NCBI GenBank assembly: GCA_934202965.1
Contig: CAKPYN010000001.1
Location: 62,001-126,000 of the forward strand
Source: an uncultured Megasphaera sp.
GTDB lineage: Bacteria > Bacillota > Negativicutes > Veillonellales > Megasphaeraceae
DNA: 64,000 nucleotides
Direction: 5' to 3'
How positions within the stretch are numbered: position 1 is the first letter of the stretch; every line of letters begins with the position of its first letter. Below are positions 1 to 5,662 of the stretch, piece after piece. The notes under the pieces were generated by a model that made no database searches, was not told the DNA's origin, and saw only the letters and a list, made by a program, of their open reading frames with translations. The translations under genes were made by a program, and so were the position numbers.

Positions 1-281
1 TCAACACACTAGATAGCATCAACGCAGCAGTGTTTATGTTTTTTATTATTTTTGGGATTTGTTCAATACCACTCTATGATGAAAATGCGGAAAAACGACC
101 AACTTGCTTTAAGGTTATTTTTAGCATATCTATTATTTGTCTACTATTGACAATATTTTTACCAAGTAAACATACAGCTTGGATGATGATAGGTGCATCG
201 TATGCAACGCCAGATAATATTCAAGCGTTTCAGAACAATTTAATTGATTTTGCAAAGCAAGTATCACAAGTAATTAAATAA
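1..281 (+). CDS. Phage-region membrane protein, 5' end outside the window
   Basis: The reading frame is open to the first base of the window, so this is the C-terminal part of a gene and the GTG at 30 is probably not its start. It has two hydrophobic helices, VFMFFIIFGICSIPLY and a second one around IFSISIICLLLTIFLP, separated by a short polar loop, then a soluble tail ending DFAKQVSQVIK. It lies 13 bases upstream of the next phage-type gene and reads the same way, so it is probably the first visible member of the late operon. No family was recognised. A role in the phage envelope or lysis region is inferred from position only. Confidence 0.6.
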   Translation, partial: NTLDSINAAVFMFFIIFGICSIPLYDENAEKRPTCFKVIFSISIICLLLTIFLPSKHTAWMMIGASYATPDNIQAFQNNLIDFAKQVSQVIK

Positions 282-294
282 AGGAGAGAATAAT

Positions 295-711
295 ATGGAA
301 AAAGACATAAAAGAAGTTAAAATGCACAAATATATTGGAACAAAAGTAGTAAAAGCCTATCCAGCCCAGCTGGAAAATGCAGGCGGACACAAGGTTGGAG
401 ATGAAGGATATAAAGTGATCTATGAAGATGGCTATGTGAGCTGGAGCCCAAAAGACGTATTTGAAAAACATTATAAAAAAAGTGATACGTATATTGACAG
501 AATGAAAATAGAATATGAAGAACTACAAGATAGACGAATGAAGCTAATAGATTTTCTCGAATATCATCGTGATTTGATAAATGACAATGAATACTATCAA
601 ATGACAGACCAATTAGCGGTGATGAGTGAGTACGCTAGTGTTTTAAGACAACGAATTGACTATGCAAAGTTGAAGGCGGAAATGATTATGGAAAAGAAAA
701 ATGAAGAATAA
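295..711 (+). CDS. Prophage accessory protein with the GYxVxYxDGYxSWSPKxVFE domain
   Basis: 138 aa. The N-terminal ~65 residues match from memory a small domain common in Firmicutes prophages (YIGTKVVKAYPA, then GYKVIYEDGYVSWSPKDVFE). The rest is charged and helical (IEYEELQDRRMKLIDFLEYH onward) and probably forms a coiled coil. The start is supported by GGAGAG at about 284-289. The last 11 bases overlap the holin-like gene, as expected for translational coupling in a phage late operon. The molecular role of the family is not known to me; a virion or host-interaction accessory is a guess. Confidence 0.65.
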   Translation: MEKDIKEVKMHKYIGTKVVKAYPAQLENAGGHKVGDEGYKVIYEDGYVSWSPKDVFEKHYKKSDTYIDRMKIEYEELQDRRMKLIDFLEYHRDLINDNEYYQMTDQLAVMSEYASVLRQRIDYAKLKAEMIMEKKNEE

Positions 712-1021
712 ATTATTGAAATTTGGCCGCTGGGCAGAAAAAAACTGGATACAGATTGTAGTAATCGTAGGGCTATTTCTCATGCTTGAATTGGCATTGG
801 TTTTTTTCTCATGGCTTGCTGGATACTGGTGCAATGCGCTGTTTGGCACGCACTTTGAATTATCGTCGTGCTGGGCTGGAATAGGTGCCATCGGCACGGC
901 ACTAGGGGTCGTTGTTGGTTTGGGAAAAGCGGCGTGGACAAAATATAGTACAAATACTGCACATACAGAGAACGGTTTGATTAAAAGCGTAACAGATAAA
1001 ATAGGAGGGATAGGAAAATGA
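701..1021 (+). CDS. Holin-like small membrane protein
   Basis: 106 aa. A short basic N-terminus (MKNKLLKFGRWAEKN) is followed by a long hydrophobic segment, IQIVVIVGLFLMLELALVFF and onward, then a second, weaker segment (CWAGIGAIGTALGVVVGLGKA) and a charged tail. Size, topology and place directly before a lysozyme-like gene fit a phage holin, which makes inner-membrane holes to trigger lysis. It overlaps the upstream gene by 11 bases and the endolysin-like gene by 4 (ATGA at 1018-1021), so all three are probably translationally coupled. Holins share little sequence, so the assignment rests on topology and context. Confidence 0.6.
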   Translation: MKNKLLKFGRWAEKNWIQIVVIVGLFLMLELALVFFSWLAGYWCNALFGTHFELSSCWAGIGAIGTALGVVVGLGKAAWTKYSTNTAHTENGLIKSVTDKIGGIGK

Positions 1022-1599
1022 CGCGTGAGCAGCTAGCAAGAGAAATTGCAAAAGGAATTGTAAATACCGGCGTAGAAGGAAGTTTTGACACAATTACATG
1101 CAGCACGGCCGGTGATTACCCGTCCATTGGCATTAGCCAATGGGAAGGACCGCGGGCAGATCGACTGCTGGCGATGATTCCGGGAGGGGATCAATTTAGC
1201 AGCCGGACATTTAGCGACATCAAAGCAGCCGGAGAATTATATGATTTGCAGAATCTGTTATCAAGTGATGCCGGAGAAACGGCGCAACTTGAGCAATTAA
1301 CAAATGATTGCTTATCTTATGTGGGTGCACTATGGGAAGTATCAGACTTAGATCAAGCCCGCCCGCTGATTTATTGTGGGATTTGGTGCCCGACGTCAAC
1401 ATATGTCGTACAGCAGTTTTGCATGCGCCGCCAGGAACGCGGATACGATTTAAGAAGTTTAGAATGCGTATATGAAATGTTCCGCGATGAATACGCCAAT
1501 GCGGCAGGATGCGGCGAATATCAAGAAGGATATGCGAATCGGGCATATGCGACATATGAATATGTTGCGACATTAGATTTAAGCGAATACGGAGAGTAA
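1018..1599 (+). CDS. Lysozyme-like phage endolysin
   Basis: 193 aa. Residues around 18-50 contain VEGSFDTITCSTAGDYPSIG followed by ISQWEGPRADRLL. This resembles the lysozyme/chitosanase-superfamily endolysins of Firmicutes phages (E-G-x-Y ... SIGxxQWxGxRAxxLL), with the Glu as the likely general acid. The middle part (LSYVGALWEVSDLDQARPLI) resembles the second half of those folds. It should cleave peptidoglycan after the holin acts. No signal peptide is visible, so release would be holin-dependent. A very strong SD region (AGGAGG at 1002-1007, AGGA before the start) precedes the ATG. The fold call is from memory of the motif; the bond cleaved is unknown. Confidence 0.6.
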   Translation: MTREQLAREIAKGIVNTGVEGSFDTITCSTAGDYPSIGISQWEGPRADRLLAMIPGGDQFSSRTFSDIKAAGELYDLQNLLSSDAGETAQLEQLTNDCLSYVGALWEVSDLDQARPLIYCGIWCPTSTYVVQQFCMRRQERGYDLRSLECVYEMFRDEYANAAGCGEYQEGYANRAYATYEYVATLDLSEYGE

Positions 1600-1608
1600 G
1601 GAGGTACC

Positions 1609-1938
1609 ATGATTGCTGAGATTATTGAGAAATATAAAAATAAAATATATTTTGTTGTCTGTATTTTGCTTGTTGTGCTTGTCTTTTCCGCAGGCTGGAT
1701 GGTGTGCAGACACTACGAACCAGCAAATGATACGCCTATCAACAGAACAGTGGACAACGTACAAGCGGACGCTGACAGAGCTGGATATGAAATTGACACA
1801 GTTGGAAAAGAACTCGAAAGCGGACAAAAGCGACTTAGCGATGCTACGACAACAACTGACAGAATCGCAGAACGCAATACAGAAAGCGCAAGCCTCATTG
1901 AAGATTGCAGAAAACTCATTGACGAGCTTGCAAAGTAA
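1609..1938 (+). CDS. Spanin-like protein A: N-terminal membrane anchor plus periplasmic helix (overlaps ORF B)
   Basis: 109 aa from ATG 1609, with AAGGAGG at 1598-1604. Residues ~12-32 form one hydrophobic helix (IYFVVCILLVVLVFSAGWMV); the rest is a polar, charged, helix-prone domain ending LIEDCRKLIDELAK. This N-in/C-out layout, right after holin and endolysin, is that of a phage i-spanin (Rz-like). Its whole length from base 1613 is shared with ORF B in the +1 frame. Negativicutes have an outer membrane, so their phages would need a spanin to finish lysis; that is the functional inference. No sequence match to Rz is claimed. Confidence 0.6.
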   Translation: MIAEIIEKYKNKIYFVVCILLVVLVFSAGWMVCRHYEPANDTPINRTVDNVQADADRAGYEIDTVGKELESGQKRLSDATTTTDRIAERNTESASLIEDCRKLIDELAK

Positions 1939-2059
1939 TGTTCAGACATTGAAAACACAAATCAACCAGAAAGAACATGAGAACAAAAGGCTACAGCGGC
2001 AGCGAGATACATATGCTGTTATTGCTGCTATATTTGCAATAACCACGATAGTTAAATAA
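1613..2059 (+). CDS. Spanin-like protein B: signal sequence, coiled coil and C-terminal membrane helix (overlaps ORF A)
   Basis: 148 aa starting at TTG 1613, only 4 bases after the ATG of ORF A and using the same ribosome-binding site. The N-terminus is a clear export signal (KIKYILLSVFCLLCLSFPQA then GWCADT). The middle is a long heptad-rich coiled coil (MKLTQLEKNSKADKSDLAML and onward). The end is a short hydrophobic helix (YAVIAAIFAITTIVK). A secreted protein tethered at both ends recalls unimolecular spanins, but the residue before Cys is Trp, so there is no proper lipobox. It extends 121 bases beyond ORF A. The ordered domain layout argues against a chance frame. Confidence 0.55.
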   Translation: MLRLLRNIKIKYILLSVFCLLCLSFPQAGWCADTTNQQMIRLSTEQWTTYKRTLTELDMKLTQLEKNSKADKSDLAMLRQQLTESQNAIQKAQASLKIAENSLTSLQSNVQTLKTQINQKEHENKRLQRQRDTYAVIAAIFAITTIVK

Positions 2060-2065
2060 TTTTTT

Positions 2066-2106
2066 AAGCGTCATAAATGCGATAGCGTGTTTATGACGCT
2101 TTTTTA
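2066..2106 (+). terminator. Rho-independent terminator after the lysis cassette
   Basis: Perfect 12-bp stem AAGCGTCATAAA (2066-2077) and TTTATGACGCTT (2090-2101) with a 12-base loop, followed by T residues to 2106. It closes the lysis module and rules against the upstream GTG at 2087 as the start of the next gene, because that codon lies in the terminator. Confidence 0.85.
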
Positions 2107-2128
2107 TAAGGGAGATGTTATATGTAAA

Positions 2129-2365
2129 ATGAAGGACAACAGAAAACGGGCTAAAGCATGGATAGACGGCTTGACGAAAAGCAGATTCAATGCCGCAGTA
2201 GATGAACTGAAATTAACGCCGTTTCAGCGCGAAATATTGATAATGCGGCATGTAAACGGCTTTGACAATACACGCATAGCTATTGAAACCATGCGCTGCA
2301 AAGAACAAATTAGTGCAGAATTATCAAAAATATATGAAAGAATCGCGACTAATTTTTTACAATAA
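2129..2365 (+). CDS. Phage transcription regulator with sigma-70 region-4-like HTH
   Basis: 78 aa from ATG 2129 (AAGGGAG at 2108-2114 is rather far upstream, about 14 bases). The sequence KLTPFQREILIMRHVNGFDN followed by TRIAIETM...ISAELSKIYERI has the pattern of a sigma-70 region 4 helix-turn-helix, as in the small ArpU-like late-gene regulators of Firmicutes phages. It lies alone between the lysis-module terminator and the small-protein cassette, so control of late transcription is the likely job. The longer frame from GTG 2087 would begin inside the terminator stem and was not chosen. Confidence 0.55.
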   Translation: MKDNRKRAKAWIDGLTKSRFNAAVDELKLTPFQREILIMRHVNGFDNTRIAIETMRCKEQISAELSKIYERIATNFLQ

Positions 2366-2445
2366 TTTAGCTATTTTCTGATTAATTATTATTTATTTTA
2401 GCGAATAAATTTAAACTATAATATAGTCAAAGAGAGGTGCTGAAT

Positions 2446-2757
2446 ATGTATTACAACCCAATGATGCAGCAGGTACAAGGATATAGAGTAGGCAGTATGC
2501 AAGATGTTGTACAAGCGCAGATACCGTTTGATGGCTCAACAACATACTACCCCTGCCCGAATCAGAATTGCATATATACAAAAGCACTTGATTTGAATAC
2601 AGGGCGAGCAATAATCCTTGAATATCGTTTGGTACAGCAAGAACAAAGCAAAACAAATGTAAGTGATTTAGAAAAACGAATTGAAAAAATAGAACAATTA
2701 TTACAAGGAGGAAACGAAAATGCAATTAATGCAAATGTGGCAAATGATGCAAGGTAG
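2446..2757 (+). CDS. Phage small protein with C-terminal coiled coil (cassette gene 1)
   Basis: 103 aa from ATG 2446, with GAGAGG at 2432-2437. A -10-like TATAAT lies at 2417-2422. The middle (AQIPFDGSTTYYPCPNQNCI then YTKALDLNTGRAIILEYRLV) resembles a ~50-residue domain seen in small Firmicutes phage proteins, and residues ~72-88 (VSDLEKRIEKIEQLL) form a short coiled coil. It overlaps the following gene by 38 bases. The first gene of a five-gene run whose members recur together in gut Firmicutes phage-like loci as far as I recall. Function unknown. Confidence 0.6.
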   Translation: MYYNPMMQQVQGYRVGSMQDVVQAQIPFDGSTTYYPCPNQNCIYTKALDLNTGRAIILEYRLVQQEQSKTNVSDLEKRIEKIEQLLQGGNENAINANVANDAR

Positions 2758-2935
2758 TCAAAACCCAATGGGAATGCTAAAAAACATGTGTGGAAATAAT
2801 CCGGCATTCGCAAATTTACAACAGCTTATAAATGGGAAAGGCCCGCAGCAGCTGGAACAAATTGCAAGAAATATGGCAAAAGAACGAGGCGTTAACATTG
2901 ATGCTATGATGGCACAAATGGGGCTGAAAAAATAA
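2720..2935 (+). CDS. Phage Met/Gln-rich small protein (cassette gene 2)
   Basis: 71 aa from ATG 2720 after a strong AAGGAGG (2704-2710). The N-terminal third is extremely rich in Met and Gln (MQLMQMWQMMQGSQNPMGML). The rest looks like a small helical domain (LEQIARNMAKERGVNIDAMM). It overlaps the 3' end of cassette gene 1 by 38 bases, so translation is probably coupled. I recognise the general type (NP..ML..NP ... A..GV) from Firmicutes phage loci but know no function for it. Confidence 0.6.
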   Translation: MQLMQMWQMMQGSQNPMGMLKNMCGNNPAFANLQQLINGKGPQQLEQIARNMAKERGVNIDAMMAQMGLKK

Positions 2936-2940
2936 CGGTT

Positions 2941-2958
2941 ATAAACTAATTAGTTTAT
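2941..2958. promoter_or_regulatory. 18-bp perfect palindrome upstream of cassette gene 3
   Basis: ATAAACTAA-TTAGTTTAT, arms directly adjoining, in the gap between cassette genes 2 and 3. Because there is no loop it is a poor RNA hairpin and could be a protein-binding site. No promoter was recognised beside it. Confidence 0.35.
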
Positions 2959-2989
2959 TTATAAAAAAATAAAAAAGGAGGAAAAAGAA

Positions 2990-3670
2990 ATGATGGAAAA
3001 CGCAGGTATTCCGGTAACGTATGACTTGAACAATAGAAATACTGATATGTGGAGTTCTAGCGGCAGTTTTATTTGGGTATTTTTAATTTTTGCTATGATG
3101 ATGTGGGGCGGTAATGGTATGTGGGGAGGAAATCACAGCGGCTTAAACCAGGTCACCAATGATTTCTTATATACTAATCTCAACAGCCGCTTGGGAGATG
3201 GAATTACGCAGCTCACACAGCAAAATTTCGAGGCCCAAAAAGACGGCTGGCAGCAGTCGCAGGCAGTGCAGATGGCATTAGCTCAAAACGGATTTATTAC
3301 GCAAAACAACACGAAAGACTTACAAATGCAGCTGGCGCAGAATGCGTTTCAATCGCAGCAGTGTTGTTGTGAAACGCAAAAGGCTATTGCAGCAGTACAA
3401 GCAGAAAACTATAAAAATACGTGCGAAATCACGACAGCAATACATGCGGAAGGCGAAGCAACACGCGCCCTGATCACACAGAATGTAATGCAGGATTTGC
3501 GGGATAAATTAGCAGATCGTGACAGAGAGTTGCAAACCGCAAATTTACATTTGTCGCAGCAAGCACAGAACGCAACGCTGATTGGAGCCCTGCGGCCAAC
3601 ACCGATTCCGGCATATGTAACAAACAGCCCGTATCAATCGGTAAGTGCATGCAGTGGATGCAATAATTAA
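2990..3670 (+). CDS. Phage membrane-anchored Gly/Trp-rich protein with long helix (cassette gene 3)
   Basis: 226 aa, AAGGAGG at 2975-2981. The N-terminus leads into one hydrophobic, Trp/Gly/Met-rich segment (FIWVFLIFAMMMWGGNGMWG, residues ~25-45). A long polar helical part follows with QNFEAQKDG, a Cys cluster QQCCCETQKAI, and MQDLRDKLADRDRELQTANL. The end is proline-rich, LRPTPIPAYVTNSPY, then SACSGCNN. I recall this architecture, including the C-terminal RPxPxPAY motif, from hypothetical proteins of gut Firmicutes phage-like loci. The function is not established. Surface anchoring or scaffolding is a guess from layout. Confidence 0.65.
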   Translation: MMENAGIPVTYDLNNRNTDMWSSSGSFIWVFLIFAMMMWGGNGMWGGNHSGLNQVTNDFLYTNLNSRLGDGITQLTQQNFEAQKDGWQQSQAVQMALAQNGFITQNNTKDLQMQLAQNAFQSQQCCCETQKAIAAVQAENYKNTCEITTAIHAEGEATRALITQNVMQDLRDKLADRDRELQTANLHLSQQAQNATLIGALRPTPIPAYVTNSPYQSVSACSGCNN

Positions 3671-3690
3671 TAACAGTGTATGTCTACACA

Positions 3691-3720
3691 AAAAGGGACG
3701 GCATGCACCGTCCCTTTTTT
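3691..3720 (+). terminator. Terminator between cassette genes 3 and 4
   Basis: Stem AAAAGGGACGG (3691-3701), loop CATGCA, CCGTCCCTTTT (3708-3718), then T residues. It separates the jelly-roll gene from the genes upstream, so the jelly-roll gene may be expressed by read-through at a lower level. Confidence 0.85.
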
Positions 3721-3737
3721 ATAGGAGGAGTAAAAAA

Positions 3738-4163
3738 ATGACGTGCTATAAAAAATCATCATGTATGGCAATTAACACAGCATCTCAAGCCGTCGCAGCC
3801 AACGGCATGGCTAATTTTGCAACTAGTAATACGACGGGGTGCAGCATAAGCTATATTAACGGGAGCAATACGGTTACGCTAAAGAATAAAGGACTGTACT
3901 ATGTAAATGTATCAGCCGAATTAATCGGGACCACGGCTGGAACAGGCACGATACAATTATTGAAAAATAATACCGCTGTTCCGGGTGCGCAAGCAGCGGC
4001 AACACTTAGCAGTGGTGATACGGCAAACCTAAGCTTTGCCGCAGTTATTGATGTTTTGAAATCATGCGATTGTATCAATAATAAAGCCGCACTGCAAGTG
4101 CAGCTATCCGGAGTTGGTGCAACTGTAAATAACATAACCATGACAGTTATAAAAATTGCATAG
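3738..4163 (+). CDS. TNF/C1q-like (BclA-C-type) jelly-roll protein (cassette gene 4)
   Basis: 141 aa from ATG 3738, with AGGAGGAG at 3723-3730; the longer open frame upstream crosses the terminator and has no ribosome-binding site. After a Cys-containing N-terminus it is nearly all short beta strands: NTASQAVAANGMANFATSNT, GLYYVNVSAELIGTTAGTGT, IQLLKNNTAVPGAQAAA, and a C-terminal VGATVNNITMTVIKIA. This is the pattern of the trimeric TNF/C1q/BclA C-terminal jelly roll found in phage fibres and exosporium proteins. It is probably a trimeric surface or virion decoration. The target is unknown. Strands and loops are Thr/Asn/Ala-rich, unlike the flanking genes. Confidence 0.65.
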   Translation: MTCYKKSSCMAINTASQAVAANGMANFATSNTTGCSISYINGSNTVTLKNKGLYYVNVSAELIGTTAGTGTIQLLKNNTAVPGAQAAATLSSGDTANLSFAAVIDVLKSCDCINNKAALQVQLSGVGATVNNITMTVIKIA

Positions 4164-4174
4164 GAGAGATATAC

Positions 4175-4630
4175 ATGGAAATGATATTAGACATATATAA
4201 AAAAGTATCGAAAGATGCATCTAAAGAACAAATTATAGATAACATGATTGCGTCACTAGCTCAAAAAGTAAAAAAAGATTGCCCGGACGAATACAAAAAG
4301 ATTTTTTTAATGATGCACAACGAAATATACGATGGGCATTTTTGCGAATGTTTGGCCAAGAAAGCAGTATCAGAAATGGAAAATGCCGACGGAACACATG
4401 GCGGCCATTGGACGAAAGAGCAGACCATGTCTGTCATGAATCAATATAACGTTAAAGCAAATATAAACGACTGGCATTATGTCATGAATATGATGTACAG
4501 TGATTACTGTAAAATCATTGGCGAAGACATCGGCATGTATGCTCATTTAGCTGATGCATATATTAATGATATTGATGCACCAAAAGACAAAGCATTTAGA
4601 ATTTATTTAGCTACGCATGATATAGATTGA
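4175..4630 (+). CDS. DUF7841-like helical protein (cassette gene 5)
   Basis: 151 aa from ATG 4175, GGAGAG at 4163-4168 overlapping the stop of the jelly-roll gene. The core ADGTHGGHWTKEQTMSVMNQ and later NDWHYVMNMMYSDYCKIIGE match from memory the conserved DGxxGxHW...DWYxxMNMxYSDY pattern of the DUF7841 family, common in Firmicutes phage loci. It is mostly alpha-helical and soluble, with no signal peptide. It is the last gene before a very strong terminator. The function of the family is unknown to me; linkage to the jelly-roll gene suggests a role in assembly of the same structure. Confidence 0.6.
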   Translation: MEMILDIYKKVSKDASKEQIIDNMIASLAQKVKKDCPDEYKKIFLMMHNEIYDGHFCECLAKKAVSEMENADGTHGGHWTKEQTMSVMNQYNVKANINDWHYVMNMMYSDYCKIIGEDIGMYAHLADAYINDIDAPKDKAFRIYLATHDID

Positions 4631-4667
4631 CCGCAAGAGCTGTTATATTTTTTATGATAAAAATTAT

Positions 4668-4708
4668 GGATACTCACGATACTTTTGTGTCGTGAGTATC
4701 CTTTTTTT
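4668..4708 (+). terminator. Strong terminator ending the phage cassette
   Basis: Stem GGATACTCACGA (4668-4679) and TCGTGAGTATCC (4690-4701), extended inward by AC/GT around a TTTT loop, then seven T. Confidence 0.9.
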
Positions 4709-4771
4709 GTATGTTCATATATACATATTATAAGTAACCTAAAAAGAATATAGAAAAATCAACATTTTATG

Positions 4772-4800
4772 TTGACATACCACGCAATGCGTGGTATACT
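4772..4800 (+). promoter_or_regulatory. Near-consensus sigma-70 promoter with a palindromic operator filling the spacer
   Basis: TTGACA (4772-4777), 17-base spacer, TATACT (4795-4800). The spacer is a perfect inverted repeat, ATACCACGCA (4777-4786), one base A, TGCGTGGTAT (4788-4797), overlapping the last base of the -35 and the first three of the -10. A bound protein would block RNA polymerase, so a repressed promoter is inferred. The HTH protein at 5211 is the nearest candidate repressor. Confidence 0.8.
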
Positions 4801-4856
4801 TTAATCATCAAGAGGGAATGAAAACAAAAAGCCATCACAAAAAAGGAGCTAACAAC

Positions 4857-5087
4857 ATGAAGAAATTTACAGATGAACAAAAACAAGTTTTAGTAAAAGC
4901 ATATGAAAATTTAGCCGGTCACACTGCTGACTGGGAAGAAGTAAAAGAAGCCGTTGCCGATTATATCGACAAGAACGGCTTGCCGGAAACGGACTCGCAT
5001 GACATGCTGTCAGGCGATGGGCTTGATGAATATTTAGAAAATAACGGATTAAGTTTTGATGATTATGCAGTAATTGTAGAATTGTAA
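4857..5087 (+). CDS. Small, strongly acidic protein of unknown function
   Basis: 76 aa from ATG 4857 with AAAAGGAG at 4840-4847. The upstream in-frame start at 4791 lies in the promoter and cannot be used. About 20 Asp/Glu against few Lys and no Arg give a large negative charge; the C-terminal half (SGDGLDEYLENNGLSFDDYA) is especially acidic. It is the first gene after the operator-bearing promoter and is followed by a terminator. I do not recognise the family. Small acidic phage proteins sometimes mimic DNA or act as antitoxins, but nothing in the sequence proves either. Confidence 0.6.
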   Translation: MKKFTDEQKQVLVKAYENLAGHTADWEEVKEAVADYIDKNGLPETDSHDMLSGDGLDEYLENNGLSFDDYAVIVEL

Positions 5088-5150
5088 AGAGGGTATAGAT
5101 TATGGAATTTGTAACTGACCAAAAGAATGGTCAATACTAAACAATCGTCA

Positions 5151-5192
5151 CTGGGTGGGGCAGTTAACGTCCGCCCCACCAGTTTTATATTT
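5151..5192 (+). terminator. Terminator between the acidic-protein gene and the HTH gene
   Basis: CTGGGTGGGGC (5151-5161) pairs with GCCCCACCAG (5173-5182) with one bulged G; TTTTATATTTTT follows. Just upstream is a 12-codon frame (5102-5140, MEFVTDQKNGQY) with AGAGGG before its ATG, which also holds a 6-bp inverted repeat TGACCA/TGGTCA. Whether this peptide is made is unclear. Confidence 0.7.
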
Positions 5193-5210
5193 TTGAATGG
5201 AGAATAAAAA

Positions 5211-5417
5211 GTGGAAAACAAAATAAAAGAGGCTCGTTTACGTGCTGGGATGAATCGTTCGCAAATGCATGACGAGCTAGGGATTCCAGTACGCACAATA
5301 GAGGATTGGGAAGCCGGTCGCAGAAAGTGCCCGGCTTGGGCAGAAGCTCTAATTATAGAAAAACTTGAAAAGATTGGCAATGTGAAAAATATTCACAATG
5401 CTCACTGGCACGGCTGA
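5211..5417 (+). CDS. Small XRE-type helix-turn-helix protein
   Basis: 68 aa from GTG 5211, with TGGAG at 5198-5202. Nearly the whole protein is one HTH: IKEARLRAGMNRSQMHDELG followed by IPVRTIEDWEAGRRKCPAWA. The IPxRTIxDWExGxRKxP pattern belongs to a large group of small XRE-like proteins in Firmicutes mobile elements. With no other domain it is a transcription regulator or a toxin-antitoxin antidote. It may act on the palindrome at 4777-4797, which is an inference from proximity. It lies at the right edge of the phage-derived region. Confidence 0.65.
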   Translation: MENKIKEARLRAGMNRSQMHDELGIPVRTIEDWEAGRRKCPAWAEALIIEKLEKIGNVKNIHNAHWHG

Positions 5418-5514
5418 GATTATTTTAGGTTGTGAGCGTAATCTGCACATAGTATGCGAAATGCATGATAATTGGCATGTACAATATATTTCCAGTTCTC
5501 AAAACGATAATTAA
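5398..5514 (+). CDS. Possible 38-aa peptide overlapping the HTH gene
   Basis: ATG 5398 to TAA 5512-5514 in another frame, overlapping the 3' end of the HTH gene by 20 bases. The peptide begins MLTGTAEIILGCERNLHIVC and ends SSSQNDN. No convincing ribosome-binding site is present, so it would depend on coupling to the HTH gene. Low confidence. The remaining bases to 5590 hold nothing I can recognise. Confidence 0.25.
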   Translation: MLTGTAEIILGCERNLHIVCEMHDNWHVQYISSSQNDN

Positions 5515-5590
5515 TCAACTTGATGCATATGAAATAAAATACCTAAATTAGTATCTCTTGGAAAACGAAGGGGCTGTGGTAAAATGATTG

Positions 5591-5660
5591 TTTGTAGTTT
5601 GTAGTTTGTAGTTTGTAGTTTGTAGTTTGTAGTTTGTAGTTTGTAGTTTGTAGTTTGTAG
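5591..5660. repeat. Heptanucleotide tandem repeat, ten exact copies of TTTGTAG
   Basis: Seventy bases of perfect TTTGTAG repeats, ending two bases before the stop codon of the minus-strand DUF6173 gene (TAA at 5665-5663). On the minus strand the unit reads CTACAAA. Perfect short repeats of this length are prone to slipped-strand copy-number change. Every frame on the plus strand meets TAG within seven codons, so it does not encode protein there. Confidence 0.95.
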
Positions 5661-5662
5661 AG

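Noticed and set aside
30..281. GTG 30 as the true start of the first gene
   Set aside because: The frame is open to base 1 without a stop and there is no ribosome-binding site before 30; treated as a partial gene.
1613..1632. Lipobox making ORF B a lipoprotein spanin
   Set aside because: The residue before the candidate Cys is Trp (AGWC) where Gly, Ala or Ser is needed; a plain signal peptide fits better.
2087..2128. GTG start at 2087 for the phage regulator
   Set aside because: It lies within the terminator stem and has no ribosome-binding site; ATG 2129 was used.
5591..5660. Possible CRISPR array
   Set aside because: Units are 7 bases with no spacers; it is a simple tandem repeat.
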